A DNA stretch of 64,000 bases. Origin: Pseudomonadota bacterium. Lineage in GTDB: Bacteria; Desulfobacterota; Desulfarculia; Desulfarculales; Desulfarculaceae. The notes beneath the pieces are model-generated. The model was not told where the DNA came from. It saw nothing but the letters and a program-made list of their open reading frames with translations, and ran no database searches. The DNA lies in the NCBI GenBank assembly GCA_018902755.1, contig JAHIQI010000070.1, forward strand, positions 1-64,000, written 5' to 3'. The translations under genes were made by a program, and so were the position numbers. This document shows positions 52,294 to 61,977 of the stretch, piece by piece (position 1 is the stretch's first letter; each line of letters opens with the position of its first letter).

Positions 52294-53499
52294 TTACTTG
52301 AAGCCCTTGCAGCCGGTGTCCTTGCAAGGCACTTGCACCTTTTCAGACGGCACCATGGTGGCGGGGCCCACGTAAGCATGCTTGAAGAACGGGTTCTTGG
52401 CCACGATGGTGGCGGTCCACATGGGCATCAACGCCTGGTGGTCGCAAGCCCGCATGGTCCACTTGCCGGCGGGACCGTCATAGGTAAGGCCTTCCCAGGC
52501 CTTGATCACGGCATCGACCTTGTCGGAGCCGGCCTTTTTCACGGCCTCGGCCCAGAACATGGTGGCCAGGTAAGCCTTGCCCCGGAGCCAGGTGGGGTAG
52601 AAGCCCTTGGCCTTCTTGAAGCCCGCGATGAACTCTTCGTTGGCCTTGCCGGGAATGGTGAGCATGTATTCCTCGACGGCCTGGCTACCGATGACCGCCT
52701 CGTCGTTGGCGATGGCGGTGATGGCGTTATCGTCGTTCAGGTAGTAGCAGGCGAACTTGGCCTTGAGGCCCAGGGGCTTGGCCTGCTTGAGCAGCAGGGT
52801 GAGGTCGCTGCCCCAGTTGGAGGTGAACACCACCTCGGCCCCGGAGCTTATGATCTGGCTCACGTAGGGGGCGAAGTCCTTGGTGCCGATGGGATGCAGT
52901 GCGGTGCCCACCACCTTGGCCTGGGGGTTCAGCTCGGCCAGCTTCTTGGTGAAGGCGGCCACCGCCTCCTTGCCGAAGGAGTAGTCCTGGGCCAGGCAGA
53001 AGACCTTCTTGAAGCCCTTCTGAGCCACCCACACCGCCAGGGCGTAGGACTGGTTGTCGGTGTTGGCGCAGGCGCGGAAGAAGTTGCTGCTGCACTTGGC
53101 GCCGGTCAGGCTGGCCGCGGCCATGCCGTATGTGAAGAACAGGGCGTTCTGGGTCTTGGCCAGCTGCACCATGGCGCCGCCCACCGAGCTGCCGGTGCCG
53201 CCGCAGAAGTACTTCACGCCGTCCTTCATGATGAGCTTGGTGGCCTTGCGGGTGGCGATGGCGGGCTTCAGCTCGCTGTCCACCGGAATGACCTCCACCT
53301 TCATGCCGTTGATGCCGCCCTTGGCGTTGAGCACCTCGGCGGCGTACTGCACGCCCTCCAGATAGCGGTCGCCGATGTCCTTGAAGGTGCCGGACAAGGG
53401 CTCCATGACCGCCAGCTTAATGGTTCCACCGGCCCAGGCCGCCGACGCCACGCCGAGCGCCAACAGCAGGGCCAACCCTACCAAAAGACCTTTTCGCAT
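52294..53499 (-). CDS. livK: Liv-type ABC transporter substrate-binding protein (copy 2)
   Basis: The 401-residue periplasmic receptor has a signal peptide (to AAWAGG) and the type I binding fold start IKLAVMEPLSGTFKDIGDRY. The cysteine pair near the C-terminus (PCKDTGC) is unusual. GAGGGAGG precedes the ATG. It is placed after livF, unlike most liv operons, and is followed by catabolic genes. The ligand is unknown; the operon context suggests a hydroxy or keto acid. Confidence 0.9.
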   Translation of the reverse strand: MRKGLLVGLALLLALGVASAAWAGGTIKLAVMEPLSGTFKDIGDRYLEGVQYAAEVLNAKGGINGMKVEVIPVDSELKPAIATRKATKLIMKDGVKYFCGGTGSSVGGAMVQLAKTQNALFFTYGMAAASLTGAKCSSNFFRACANTDNQSYALAVWVAQKGFKKVFCLAQDYSFGKEAVAAFTKKLAELNPQAKVVGTALHPIGTKDFAPYVSQIISSGAEVVFTSNWGSDLTLLLKQAKPLGLKAKFACYYLNDDNAITAIANDEAVIGSQAVEEYMLTIPGKANEEFIAGFKKAKGFYPTWLRGKAYLATMFWAEAVKKAGSDKVDAVIKAWEGLTYDGPAGKWTMRACDHQALMPMWTATIVAKNPFFKHAYVGPATMVPSEKVQVPCKDTGCKGFK

Positions 53500-53541
53500 A
53501 TTGATCCTCCCTCTTAATGGATTGGGCCGGGTGCGCGCACC

Positions 53542-54249
53542 CTAGACCTCCAGGTACTTTTGGCGCACCGCCTCCGCGGCGACCAGTTCTTGGCCGTCAC
53601 CCCGAAAGACGATGCGTCCCTTGGACATAATGAAAAAGGTCTGGGCCAGTTTGAGAGCGGCCTTGTAGTTTTGCTCCACCATGAGGATGGTCACCCCCTG
53701 GCGGCTGATGGCGGCCAGCATCTCCAGCACCGACTCGGCAACCAGGGGAGCCAGGCCCTCGCTGGGCTCGTCCACCAGGATCAGCTCCGGGTTGCCCATG
53801 AGGGTGCGGGCGATGGTGAGCATCTGCTGCTCGCCGCCCGACAGATGGCCGCCCTTGTTGTCGCGGCGCTCCCCCAGGCGGGTGAAGGAATCGAAGATGC
53901 GCTCGGTGGTCCAGGGGTCAAGGCCGGGCCGGTTGGGCGGCTTCAGGCCGATCAACAGGTTCTCCAGCACGGTGAGGCTTTTGAAGATGCGCCGCTCCTC
54001 GGGCACGAAGCCCAGGCCCAGGCGGGCCACCTCGTGAGGCGCGCGGCCCAGGATTTCCTGGTCCTTGAACTTGATGCTGCCGCTCTTGGGCGGGACCAAG
54101 CCCATGATGGACATCAGGGTGGTGGACTTTCCCACCCCGTTGCGCCCCAGCAGGCAGGCCAGCTGGCCCGCCTCCAGGCTCAGGTCCACCCCCTGCAAGA
54201 TGTGGCTCTTGCCGTAATAGGTGTGTAGGCCGCTGACCTGGAGCATCAT
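53542..54249 (-). CDS. livF: Liv-type ABC transporter ATP-binding protein LivF (copy 2)
   Basis: The 235-residue ATPase has Walker A GRNGVGKST, signature LSGGEQQM and Walker B LILVDEPSEGL. It overlaps livG by four bases. A 14-bp palindrome (GGGTGCGCGCACCC, 53529-53542) covers its stop codon and may lower read-through into livK. Confidence 0.9.
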   Translation of the reverse strand: MMLQVSGLHTYYGKSHILQGVDLSLEAGQLACLLGRNGVGKSTTLMSIMGLVPPKSGSIKFKDQEILGRAPHEVARLGLGFVPEERRIFKSLTVLENLLIGLKPPNRPGLDPWTTERIFDSFTRLGERRDNKGGHLSGGEQQMLTIARTLMGNPELILVDEPSEGLAPLVAESVLEMLAAISRQGVTILMVEQNYKAALKLAQTFFIMSKGRIVFRGDGQELVAAEAVRQKYLEV

Positions 54250-54992
54250 GCTTCTTCCTCCCCCAGATAGGCGTCCTTCACCCGCTGGTCGGCCCGGATT
54301 TCCTCTGGAGTGCCGCAGGCCAGCATCACCCCGTAGTGCAACACCGAGATGCGGTCGGCCAGGGAGAAGACCACGTTCATGTCGTGCTCGATGATCACGC
54401 AGGCGGTCTCCCTGGTGACCCGGCGGATCATGGATATGGCTTCCTCGGTCTCCTGACGACTCATGCCCGCGGTGGGCTCGTCCAAGAGCACCAGCTTGGG
54501 CTCCAGGGACAGGGTCACCCCCATCTCCAGGGCCCGCTGCTGGCCGTAGGCCAGCTCCTGGGCCGGGGTATGGCGCTGATCGGCCAGGCCCACCCGCTCC
54601 AGAATTTCCTCGCTGCGCTCCATGAGGTCGCGGTCGTGGTGGGGCCTGCGCAAAAGGTGGTGGCGCAGGCCCACCCGGGAGCGGACCCCGGCCAGGATGT
54701 TGTCCAGGGCCGAGAGCCGTTGGAAGATGTTGGTGATCTGGAAGGAGCGGGCCATGCCCAGGCGGGCCCTGGCGTAGGTCGGCAGGGAGGAGATGTCCCG
54801 GCCTTCGAAGATCACCTGCCCGGCGCTGGGGCGGAACTTGCCGCTGATGATGTTGAACAGGGTGGTCTTGCCCGCGCCGTTGGGCCCGATCACCGAGAAG
54901 CGCTCCTTCTCGCCCACCTCGAAATCCACCCCGGTGAGCACCTGAAGCCCCGAAAAGTCCTTGTGCACGCCGTTTACCTGCAAGATGGCCAT
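54246..54992 (-). CDS. livG: Liv-type ABC transporter ATP-binding protein LivG (copy 2)
   Basis: The 248-residue ATPase has Walker A GPNGAGKTT, the LivG-type signature LAYGQQR and Walker B LVLLDEPTAGM, with the LivG C-terminal tail DQRVKDAYLGEEEA. It follows livM by four bases and overlaps livF. Confidence 0.92.
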   Translation of the reverse strand: MAILQVNGVHKDFSGLQVLTGVDFEVGEKERFSVIGPNGAGKTTLFNIISGKFRPSAGQVIFEGRDISSLPTYARARLGMARSFQITNIFQRLSALDNILAGVRSRVGLRHHLLRRPHHDRDLMERSEEILERVGLADQRHTPAQELAYGQQRALEMGVTLSLEPKLVLLDEPTAGMSRQETEEAISMIRRVTRETACVIIEHDMNVVFSLADRISVLHYGVMLACGTPEEIRADQRVKDAYLGEEEA

Positions 54993-54996
54993 GACC

Positions 54997-55992
54997 CTAC
55001 TCCATCCCGGCCAGGGTGCCGTCGGGGTCGTCGTCTTTGCGCCCGCCGGAGAGCTTGGCGGCCAGTCCGGCCAAGCCGCCGGGCACCCACAGCACCATGG
55101 CGATGAACAGGGCGCCCATGATCAGGGGCCAGTTGTCGGTGAGGTCGCTCAGGAAGTTCTGCACGTAGGTGAAGAAGAAGGCGCCCGCCACCGGCCCCAG
55201 GAACTGCCCGGTGCCGCCGATGAAGGTCATCAAGAGCACCTTGGTGGTCATCTCGATGCTCACCGCGTCCAGGGACACGAAGGAGTTCAGAATGGCGTAG
55301 AAGCTGCCTGCCAGCCCGGCCAAGGCCCCGCTGAGCACGAAGAGGATCAAGCGCGAGACGTTGGTGTTGTAGCCCAAGAAGCGCATGCGCTCCTCGTTCT
55401 CGCGAATCAAGAGCACCGACTGGCCCATGGCCGTGCGGGTGAAGTACCAGGCGAAGGCGATGGCGGCGCCCACGATCACCAGGGTGAAATAGTAGAAGTT
55501 GGGGCCGCTGGACACGACCAGGTCGGTGAAGCCCAGGTTCAGGGCCGGGGTGGCGATGCTCAGTCCGTCGTCGCCCCCGGTGACCGAGTGCCACTTGATG
55601 CCGATGGCGAACACCAGGGCGTTGAAGGCCAGGGTGAGCAGGGCGAAGGGAGTGCCCTTCACCCGGAGCAGGAGCACGCCCACCACCAGGCCAATGACCG
55701 TGGTGGAGGCCACGGCCAGCATCACCGCGCCCATCAGGGGTATGCCGGGGAAGTGATTCAGGGCCACGGCGAAGGAGAAGGCCCCCCAGCCGAAGAACAT
55801 GGCGTGGCCGAAGGACAACAGCCCGGCGTAGCCCAGGAGCATGTTGTAGCTCACCGCGTACAGGGAGAAGATCACCGCCTCGGTGAAAAGGCGCAACTGG
55901 TAGGAGCCCAACAGCCAGGGCATGACCAGCAGAAGCGCCAGGGCCAAGGCGAGGCCCACCCGATGGAGCATGGCCTTTTGACTCGCCATCAT
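54997..55992 (-). CDS. livM: Liv-type ABC transporter permease LivM (copy 2)
   Basis: The 331-residue inner-membrane permease has SFGHAMFFGWGAFSFA, a typical LivM segment, and the coupling region RENEERMRFLGYNTNVSR. It overlaps livH by four bases (ATGA). Confidence 0.92.
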   Translation of the reverse strand: MMASQKAMLHRVGLALALALLLVMPWLLGSYQLRLFTEAVIFSLYAVSYNMLLGYAGLLSFGHAMFFGWGAFSFAVALNHFPGIPLMGAVMLAVASTTVIGLVVGVLLLRVKGTPFALLTLAFNALVFAIGIKWHSVTGGDDGLSIATPALNLGFTDLVVSSGPNFYYFTLVIVGAAIAFAWYFTRTAMGQSVLLIRENEERMRFLGYNTNVSRLILFVLSGALAGLAGSFYAILNSFVSLDAVSIEMTTKVLLMTFIGGTGQFLGPVAGAFFFTYVQNFLSDLTDNWPLIMGALFIAMVLWVPGGLAGLAAKLSGGRKDDDPDGTLAGME

Positions 55993-56855
55993 TGCTTCTC
56001 CCCGAACAGGCCTTCCGGCTTAAGCACCAGCACCAGGGCCATGAGCATGTAGATGAGGGCCAGGGAAAAATCGGGGAACAAAAGCACCCCGAAGGATTGC
56101 AGTTCCCCGATGATGAACGAGGCCAGCACCGCGCCTCCCAGGCTGCCCATGCCGCCCATGACGATGACCACGAAGGCGTCCACCAAAATGGAGCCGGCCA
56201 TGCCCGGGAACACGCTGAGCAGGGGGCCGGCGGCCACCCCGGCGAAGCCCGACAGCGCCGCGCCCACCGCGAACACCCCCATGAACACCATAGGCACGTT
56301 GATGCCCAGGGCATCCACCATGGGGCTGTCGTCCACCGCCGCACGCACGATGATGCCTATGCGGGTCTTGAACAGCACCAGGGCCATGCCCAGACCCAGT
56401 AGGGCCGAGAGGCAGAAGATGAACAAGCGGTATATAGGGTAGACCACGCCGAAAAAGTTGACCGTCTCGGCCAGGAAACCCGCCACGGGCATGGCCATGG
56501 GGGTGGTGCCCCAGAGGAGCTTAACCGCCTCCTGGATGATGTAGGCCAGGCCGAAGGTGAGCAAAAGCTCGTGCACGTGGCCGTGCACGTGCACCTTGCG
56601 CAGCAGGAAGCGCTCCACGAAAGCGCCGATGACCAGGAGGATGATGGGGCTGATGGCCAGGGCCAGCCAGAAGTTGCCGGTGAAGCAGAGGATGGAGTAG
56701 GCGAAGTAGGCTCCCAGCATATAGAAGGAGGCGTGGGCGAAGTTCAGCACGTTCATCATGCCGAAAACCAGGGTGAGTCCCGATGAGACCAGGAACAACA
56801 ACCCGGCGTAGGCTAGGCCGTGCAAGAAAAAGACAGCCGCTTCACCCATGCACAC
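55989..56855 (-). CDS. livH: Liv-type ABC transporter permease LivH (copy 2)
   Basis: The 288-residue inner-membrane permease has GLTLVFGMMNVLNFAHASFY, the coupling loop RAAVDDSPMVDALGINV and GGMGSLGGAV. It is the first transporter gene of the operon, 67 bases after the dehydrogenase gene. Confidence 0.92.
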   Translation of the reverse strand: MCMGEAAVFFLHGLAYAGLLFLVSSGLTLVFGMMNVLNFAHASFYMLGAYFAYSILCFTGNFWLALAISPIILLVIGAFVERFLLRKVHVHGHVHELLLTFGLAYIIQEAVKLLWGTTPMAMPVAGFLAETVNFFGVVYPIYRLFIFCLSALLGLGMALVLFKTRIGIIVRAAVDDSPMVDALGINVPMVFMGVFAVGAALSGFAGVAAGPLLSVFPGMAGSILVDAFVVIVMGGMGSLGGAVLASFIIGELQSFGVLLFPDFSLALIYMLMALVLVLKPEGLFGEKQ

Positions 56856-56922
56856 AACCTCAATTCAGCCCTCTGGTGAGGGGGCCTTTGCGGGGGAGCT
56901 CTTTTGAAGCCGCCCGCGGGTG

Positions 56923-57858
56923 CTAGGTCAGGACCTCCCGGACGATTCGCAGCAGAACCTCGTCGCGCCGGGAGATCACCTGCCTGAGTTTTTCAGGCGT
57001 CCACTTATGAAAACCCTGGCCGCTCTTGGCCCCCAGTTCGCCCTGCTCGATCTTTTGGGTCAGCAGGGGCGAGGGCTCGGTGGAGCGGCCCAGGTGGGGA
57101 AACAGGTCTTTGTGCACCTCGTAGGTGAGGTCCAGGCCCGCCAGGTCGGCGGTGGCCAGAGGTCCCAGGAAGGCCAGGCGCAGGCCGAAGCTGTAGCGCA
57201 CCACCTCGTCCACGTCCTCGGCGCTGGCGATGCCCTCTTCCACCAAAGCTATGGCCTCGCGCCACAGGGCGTGCTGCATGCGGTTGCCCACGAAGCCGGG
57301 CACATCCTTTTGCACCCGCACCGGGCGCTTGCCCACCCGGCGCAGCAGGGCGAACACCGCCTCCATCACCGCGTCCTCGGTCTGGGGCCCGCGGATCACC
57401 TCCACGCAGGGCACCACGTGGGGCGGGTTCCAGAAGTGGGCGCCCAGCACCCGGCCCGGGTGGGCCAGGTCGCGGGCGATCTTGCCGATGCTGATGGCCG
57501 AGGTGTTGCTGGCCAGAATGCACTGGGGGGTAGTGAGGCTCTCCAGGGTGGCGAAGACCTTGCGCTTGATCTCCAGGTTCTCGCTCACCGCCTCGATGAC
57601 CATGTCCTGGCCGCGGCAGAGGTCGGCCATGTCTTCGGCCAGGGTGATGCGGGCCAGGGCCTGGTCGATCTGGTCTTGGGTGATCATGCCCAGGCCCAGG
57701 AACACTTGCAGGTTGTCGGCCATGCGCTGGAAGGCCGTGTCCAGCATCTGGGGGGCTTGGTCGAACAGCTTTACCCGGCAGCCGCCCACCGCCAGCAGTT
57801 GGGCGATGCCGTGGCCCATGAGCCCGGCTCCCAAAACGCCGATGTTTTCAATTCGCAT
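56923..57858 (-). CDS. 3-hydroxyacyl-CoA dehydrogenase family protein
   Basis: The 311-residue protein has the NAD motif GVLGAGLMGHGIA, SNTSAISIGKIA with the catalytic Ser/Asn region, the catalytic His-Glu pair in GAHFWNPPHVVPCVEVI, and the C-terminal helical domain (DVPGFVGNRMQHAL). Its length equals the stand-alone dehydrogenases that include carnitine and L-gulonate dehydrogenases, which act on free acids. Together with the BKACE gene in the same operon this suggests oxidation of a beta-hydroxy acid to a beta-keto acid. Start could be ATG 57867 or 57858. It lies about 20 bases after the XRE-cupin gene. Confidence 0.9.
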   Translation of the reverse strand: MRIENIGVLGAGLMGHGIAQLLAVGGCRVKLFDQAPQMLDTAFQRMADNLQVFLGLGMITQDQIDQALARITLAEDMADLCRGQDMVIEAVSENLEIKRKVFATLESLTTPQCILASNTSAISIGKIARDLAHPGRVLGAHFWNPPHVVPCVEVIRGPQTEDAVMEAVFALLRRVGKRPVRVQKDVPGFVGNRMQHALWREAIALVEEGIASAEDVDEVVRYSFGLRLAFLGPLATADLAGLDLTYEVHKDLFPHLGRSTEPSPLLTQKIEQGELGAKSGQGFHKWTPEKLRQVISRRDEVLLRIVREVLT

Positions 57859-57881
57859 GCCGGTCATCCCTGTTCCACGCC

Positions 57882-58442
57882 TTATTCGGCAAGATAAATG
57901 AGCATAAGTATCTTGAGATCCTGCCCGTCCATGGGCAGGCCATAGTGTTCGATGCCCGAATCGAAATAGAGGCAATCGCCCGTGCGCACGATGAACTCGC
58001 TGGTGCCGTGCACGAAGCGCATGGTGCCCTCCAGCACGTACATCATTTCTTCGCCTTGGTGCTGAAACACCGCACTCTCAGTGGAGTCTCCGGGGATGCT
58101 AAGGATGTAGGGCTCCATTCGCTTGCCGGGGTACTTGTGGGCCAGAGTCTCGTAGGAGTAGCCGAAAACCGTGCCGTCGCGAGCCACGGGCTTGCGCTCG
58201 GCCTTGGTCACCACGGCGGCGGTGACCTTTTCCTGCCCTTCGCCGAAGATCTCGGAGATGGTGACCCCCAGGGACTTGGCGATGATCAACAGGGTGGACA
58301 CCGGCGGGGCCTTGTCCGAGTTTTCCACCTTGGACAAATAGCCTTTGCTCAAGCCGGTCTTCTGAGCCAGAGCGTCCAGCGACAGCCCCTGACTGGTGCG
58401 CATTCTTCTTATGTTGACCCCAATTTCGTTCTCTGGAAGCAT
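57882..58442 (-). CDS. XRE-family regulator with C-terminal cupin domain
   Basis: The 186-residue protein has an N-terminal helix-turn-helix (LSLDALAQKTGLSKGYLSKV) and a cupin barrel (about residues 105-180, with FQHQGEEMMYVLEGTMRFVH and GDCLYFDSGIEHYG). Such regulators sense a small ligand in the cupin and repress a catabolic operon. It is the first gene of the operon and two nearly identical 17-bp sites lie upstream (58508-58524 and 58594-58610). Confidence 0.92.
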   Translation of the reverse strand: MLPENEIGVNIRRMRTSQGLSLDALAQKTGLSKGYLSKVENSDKAPPVSTLLIIAKSLGVTISEIFGEGQEKVTAAVVTKAERKPVARDGTVFGYSYETLAHKYPGKRMEPYILSIPGDSTESAVFQHQGEEMMYVLEGTMRFVHGTSEFIVRTGDCLYFDSGIEHYGLPMDGQDLKILMLIYLAE

Positions 58443-58507
58443 CTTCTAATTCCCAAAAAGACCAGAGGGTTTCCGGTCGTTTAAGCGAAAGGCAGTCGCG
58501 TGGTTAC

Positions 58508-58524
58508 ATTTCCTATTTAGAAAC
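58508..58524. promoter_or_regulatory. Operator-like site A for the XRE-cupin regulator
   Basis: ATTTCCTATTTAGAAAC is a near-palindrome 66 bases before the regulator start. It matches the reverse complement of site B at 14 of 17 positions, differing only at the first base and in the AT centre. Confidence 0.55.
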
Positions 58525-58593
58525 TTTATGCGCCACAAAATACCTTTCAAGAGTTTTTTGTAGTTAAATAGCTTTGTTATAAGATTGTGCAAG

Positions 58594-58610
58594 GTTTCTA
58601 TTTAGGAAAC
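58594..58610. promoter_or_regulatory. Operator-like site B for the XRE-cupin regulator
   Basis: GTTTCTATTTAGGAAAC is a near-palindrome (outer GTTTC and GAAAC). It is the inverted counterpart of site A, with centres 86 bp apart. This paired arrangement would allow cooperative binding or looping. Confidence 0.55.
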
Positions 58611-58953
58611 ATAGATGAAATGACTATCCCAGGTCAAGTGTTTTTTCATTCTGTGAACCGGGCAAAGCCATTTTCCCCAGAAAACGCTTGGAGCAAGCGT
58701 GGCCACGGTTTTATGCCTACTGAGGCATTTCGCCTCTTCCCGACACCCAAAAAACGAGACGCCGCATTGTGCCCGGCATGAGGCTTTTTGCCGCTTCATC
58801 ACATAACCATTGTATTTTTATTGATTTTTTACGTGGCACCCCTTCGCGTCCCCGCCCCTGGATGCAAAACGCACCTCACCCCCCAGCACTCGCCTGCAAG
58901 CAGTCAATTTAATTTTATCAGTTAATTAAGTATGTTGTGCAGGCTTTCTCCGC

Positions 58954-58970
58954 TTGGCACGGCTCCTGCT
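58954..58970 (+). promoter_or_regulatory. Sigma-54 promoter of the GcvH-like gene
   Basis: TTGGCACGGCTCCTGCT matches the consensus TGGCACG-N4-TTGCW except for one base, with GG (58956-58957) and GC (58968-58969) twelve bases apart, the exact spacing required. Transcription would begin near 58980, leaving a leader of about 47 bases. The nearby NtrC-type regulator (60628-61977) is the obvious candidate activator. Confidence 0.75.
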
Positions 58971-59026
58971 TTATGTAAAAGGCAAAATCAAACCCAAGAG
59001 GCCTACCAAGGCCGGGAAGGTAAGCC

Positions 59027-59953
59027 ATGACCACCAAGACAGGAAATAAGACCAAGAGCCGGGCGCCCATGGTGTTCGACATGACCAGCGACGAGTGCAT
59101 TTGGTCCAAGGCTGGCGTGGTGGCTCCCCGGCTGTGCCACAACGCTTTCGATTGCCTGAGCTGCTCCTTTGACAAGGCCATCCAGCGCAAGCGGGTCCAC
59201 GGCTGGTACGCCGGGGGCCTGGAGCAGCCCATGGAGGACTACTGGACCAGCGAGAACTGGCAGAACACCGCACCCCACAAGCGCTATTGCCGCCACATGC
59301 TCACCGGGCGGGTGCCCTTCAAGCTGTGCCCCAACCACTACGCCTGCGCCAAGTGCGCCTATGACCAGATGCTCGACGACGAGGGCCTGGCCCAGCCCGT
59401 TGCCGAGGTGCGCCTGGCCAGCGCGGCAGGCTTCGAGGTGCCCACCGACTACTACCTGCACCCCGGCCACACCTGGGCCCGGGTGGAGTACGGGGGCCGG
59501 GTGCGCATCGGCCTGGACGACTTGGCCGCCCGCCTGTTCGGACCGGCCGATGAGTTCCGCCTGCCCCAGCTGGGCATGGCGGTTACCGGCGGCGGCAAGG
59601 AGTTGGCCTTCTCCCGCTCCGGGCACCAGGCCCGGGCGGCAAGCCCCATCGAGGGGGTGGTAGTGGCCCGCAACCCCAAGGTGCTGGAGAACCCGGCCGA
59701 GGCCAACAAGCTGCCCTACGGCGAAGGCTGGCTGCTGTTGGTGGAGCCCATCCGCTTGCAGCGGGACCTGAAGGGCATGCACTCCGGCGAGGAAGGCGTG
59801 GCCTGGATGGAGCAGGAGTCCCAGCGCCTGTCCGACCTGATCACCCACGACACCGGCCAGCGCCTGGCCGCCACCGGTGGCCGCATGGTGCCCGACATCT
59901 ACGGCGCGGTGCCCGGCCTGGACTGGCAGCACCTGGTCCACGAGTTCCTGTAG
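59027..59953 (+). CDS. GcvH-like protein with two N-terminal four-Cys modules
   Basis: The 308-residue protein has two copies of C-x12-C-x5-C-x2-C (C24, C37, C43, C46; C88, C101, C107, C110), the first in ECIWSKAGVVAPRLC, the second in YCRHMLTGRVPFKLC. Then comes a domain like glycine cleavage H protein (about 130-240: YLHPGHTWARVEYGG, IGLDDLAARLFG, YGEGWLLLVEP). The lipoyl-lysine loop of GcvH is replaced by FSRSGHQARAASPIEG, with no Lys, so lipoylation is not expected. There are no other glycine cleavage genes here. Expression is from a sigma-54 promoter; GGAAGG precedes ATG 59027. It may be a sensor or scaffold protein; function unknown. Confidence 0.82.
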   Translation: MTTKTGNKTKSRAPMVFDMTSDECIWSKAGVVAPRLCHNAFDCLSCSFDKAIQRKRVHGWYAGGLEQPMEDYWTSENWQNTAPHKRYCRHMLTGRVPFKLCPNHYACAKCAYDQMLDDEGLAQPVAEVRLASAAGFEVPTDYYLHPGHTWARVEYGGRVRIGLDDLAARLFGPADEFRLPQLGMAVTGGGKELAFSRSGHQARAASPIEGVVVARNPKVLENPAEANKLPYGEGWLLLVEPIRLQRDLKGMHSGEEGVAWMEQESQRLSDLITHDTGQRLAATGGRMVPDIYGAVPGLDWQHLVHEFL

Positions 59954-59967
59954 GCTAAATCCAGACG

Positions 59968-60000
59968 AGGCCCCGGTCCTCAGCGGGCCGGGGCCTTTGT
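59968..60000 (+). terminator. Rho-independent terminator of the GcvH-like gene
   Basis: AGGCCCCGG pairs with CCGGGGCCT around a short loop and TTTGT follows. It overlaps the 3' end of the convergent archaemetzincin gene. Confidence 0.65.
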
Positions 60001-60573
60001 CGGTAAATCCATTCTCAGGCGAATAAGGTCCCGTTGGCAGGCGGGGCAAAACCCCATATTCAGACGATCCAGTGTGGCCAGCCCGGCGGAGAAGCGCATC
60101 AGGCAACCGGCGGTGCGGCAATGCTCCAGGCCCAGCACGTGGGCAATTTCGTGCAAGCCCACCTTGGCCGCCCGCTCCAGCATCACATGGCGCGGCGCGC
60201 GGCCTCCACCCTCACCTTCGCTGAGGCGGTGCAGGGACATAACCGCCGCCCGCCCCCCCAGCTGGGACTCGCCCAGGACGTAAGTGAGAAAGGCCACGCA
60301 CAAATCCTTGCCCATAAGCCCCAGGCGCAGAGGCCCTCCCTGGGGTGTGGCCAACTCCCGCAGGATTATCCCGGCGTCGTACTGCCCCCGAGCGGCCACC
60401 AGGGCCTGGGCCGGCTCTGGCCAGGGCTCCACCACCATGGTGTCCAGCTCCAGCAGGGCTTGCAGGTTGGCCGCCACCACCTGGGCGGCGGTGGAGTTCA
60501 CCCGGCCCATGGGCACCACCTCCACCTGGGGCGCGTGCGCTTGTCCGGTGGGCATGTCCGGTTCAGGAATCAT
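59980..60573 (-). CDS. Archaemetzincin-type zinc metalloprotease
   Basis: The product of about 197 residues has the full archaemetzincin signature: HEIAHVLGLEH for catalytic zinc, followed by C, CLM (Met-turn) and a second zinc site ending CPACQ. The family removes short peptides in vitro; physiological substrates are unknown. It has no signal peptide, so it is probably cytoplasmic. The start is uncertain: GTG 60591, ATG 60573 and ATG 60555 all lack a strong ribosome-binding site. It is convergent to the GcvH-like gene and shares the strand with the two-component genes, 54 bases after the response regulator. Confidence 0.88.
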   Translation of the reverse strand: MIPEPDMPTGQAHAPQVEVVPMGRVNSTAAQVVAANLQALLELDTMVVEPWPEPAQALVAARGQYDAGIILRELATPQGGPLRLGLMGKDLCVAFLTYVLGESQLGGRAAVMSLHRLSEGEGGGRAPRHVMLERAAKVGLHEIAHVLGLEHCRTAGCLMRFSAGLATLDRLNMGFCPACQRDLIRLRMDLPTKAPAR

Positions 60574-60627
60574 GGAACTTATTGATGGCACCGGCGAGAG
60601 GTTTTGGCAAGCGCCCTATTGCGTCGG

Positions 60628-61976
<1,349 letters not shown>

Positions 61977-61977
<1 letters not shown>

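Larger units (their letters stand above)
58443..59026. other. Divergent regulatory region, 584 bp
   Basis: No convincing protein gene. It holds the two XRE operator-like sites (58508-58610), an AT-rich promoter zone for the minus-strand operon, minor hairpins near 58684-58736, and a sigma-54 promoter for the plus-strand gene at 58954-58970. Confidence 0.6.

Noticed and set aside
58587..58781. Plus-strand frame of 64 codons
   Set aside because: It runs through an operator-like site and a hairpin and has no ribosome-binding site.
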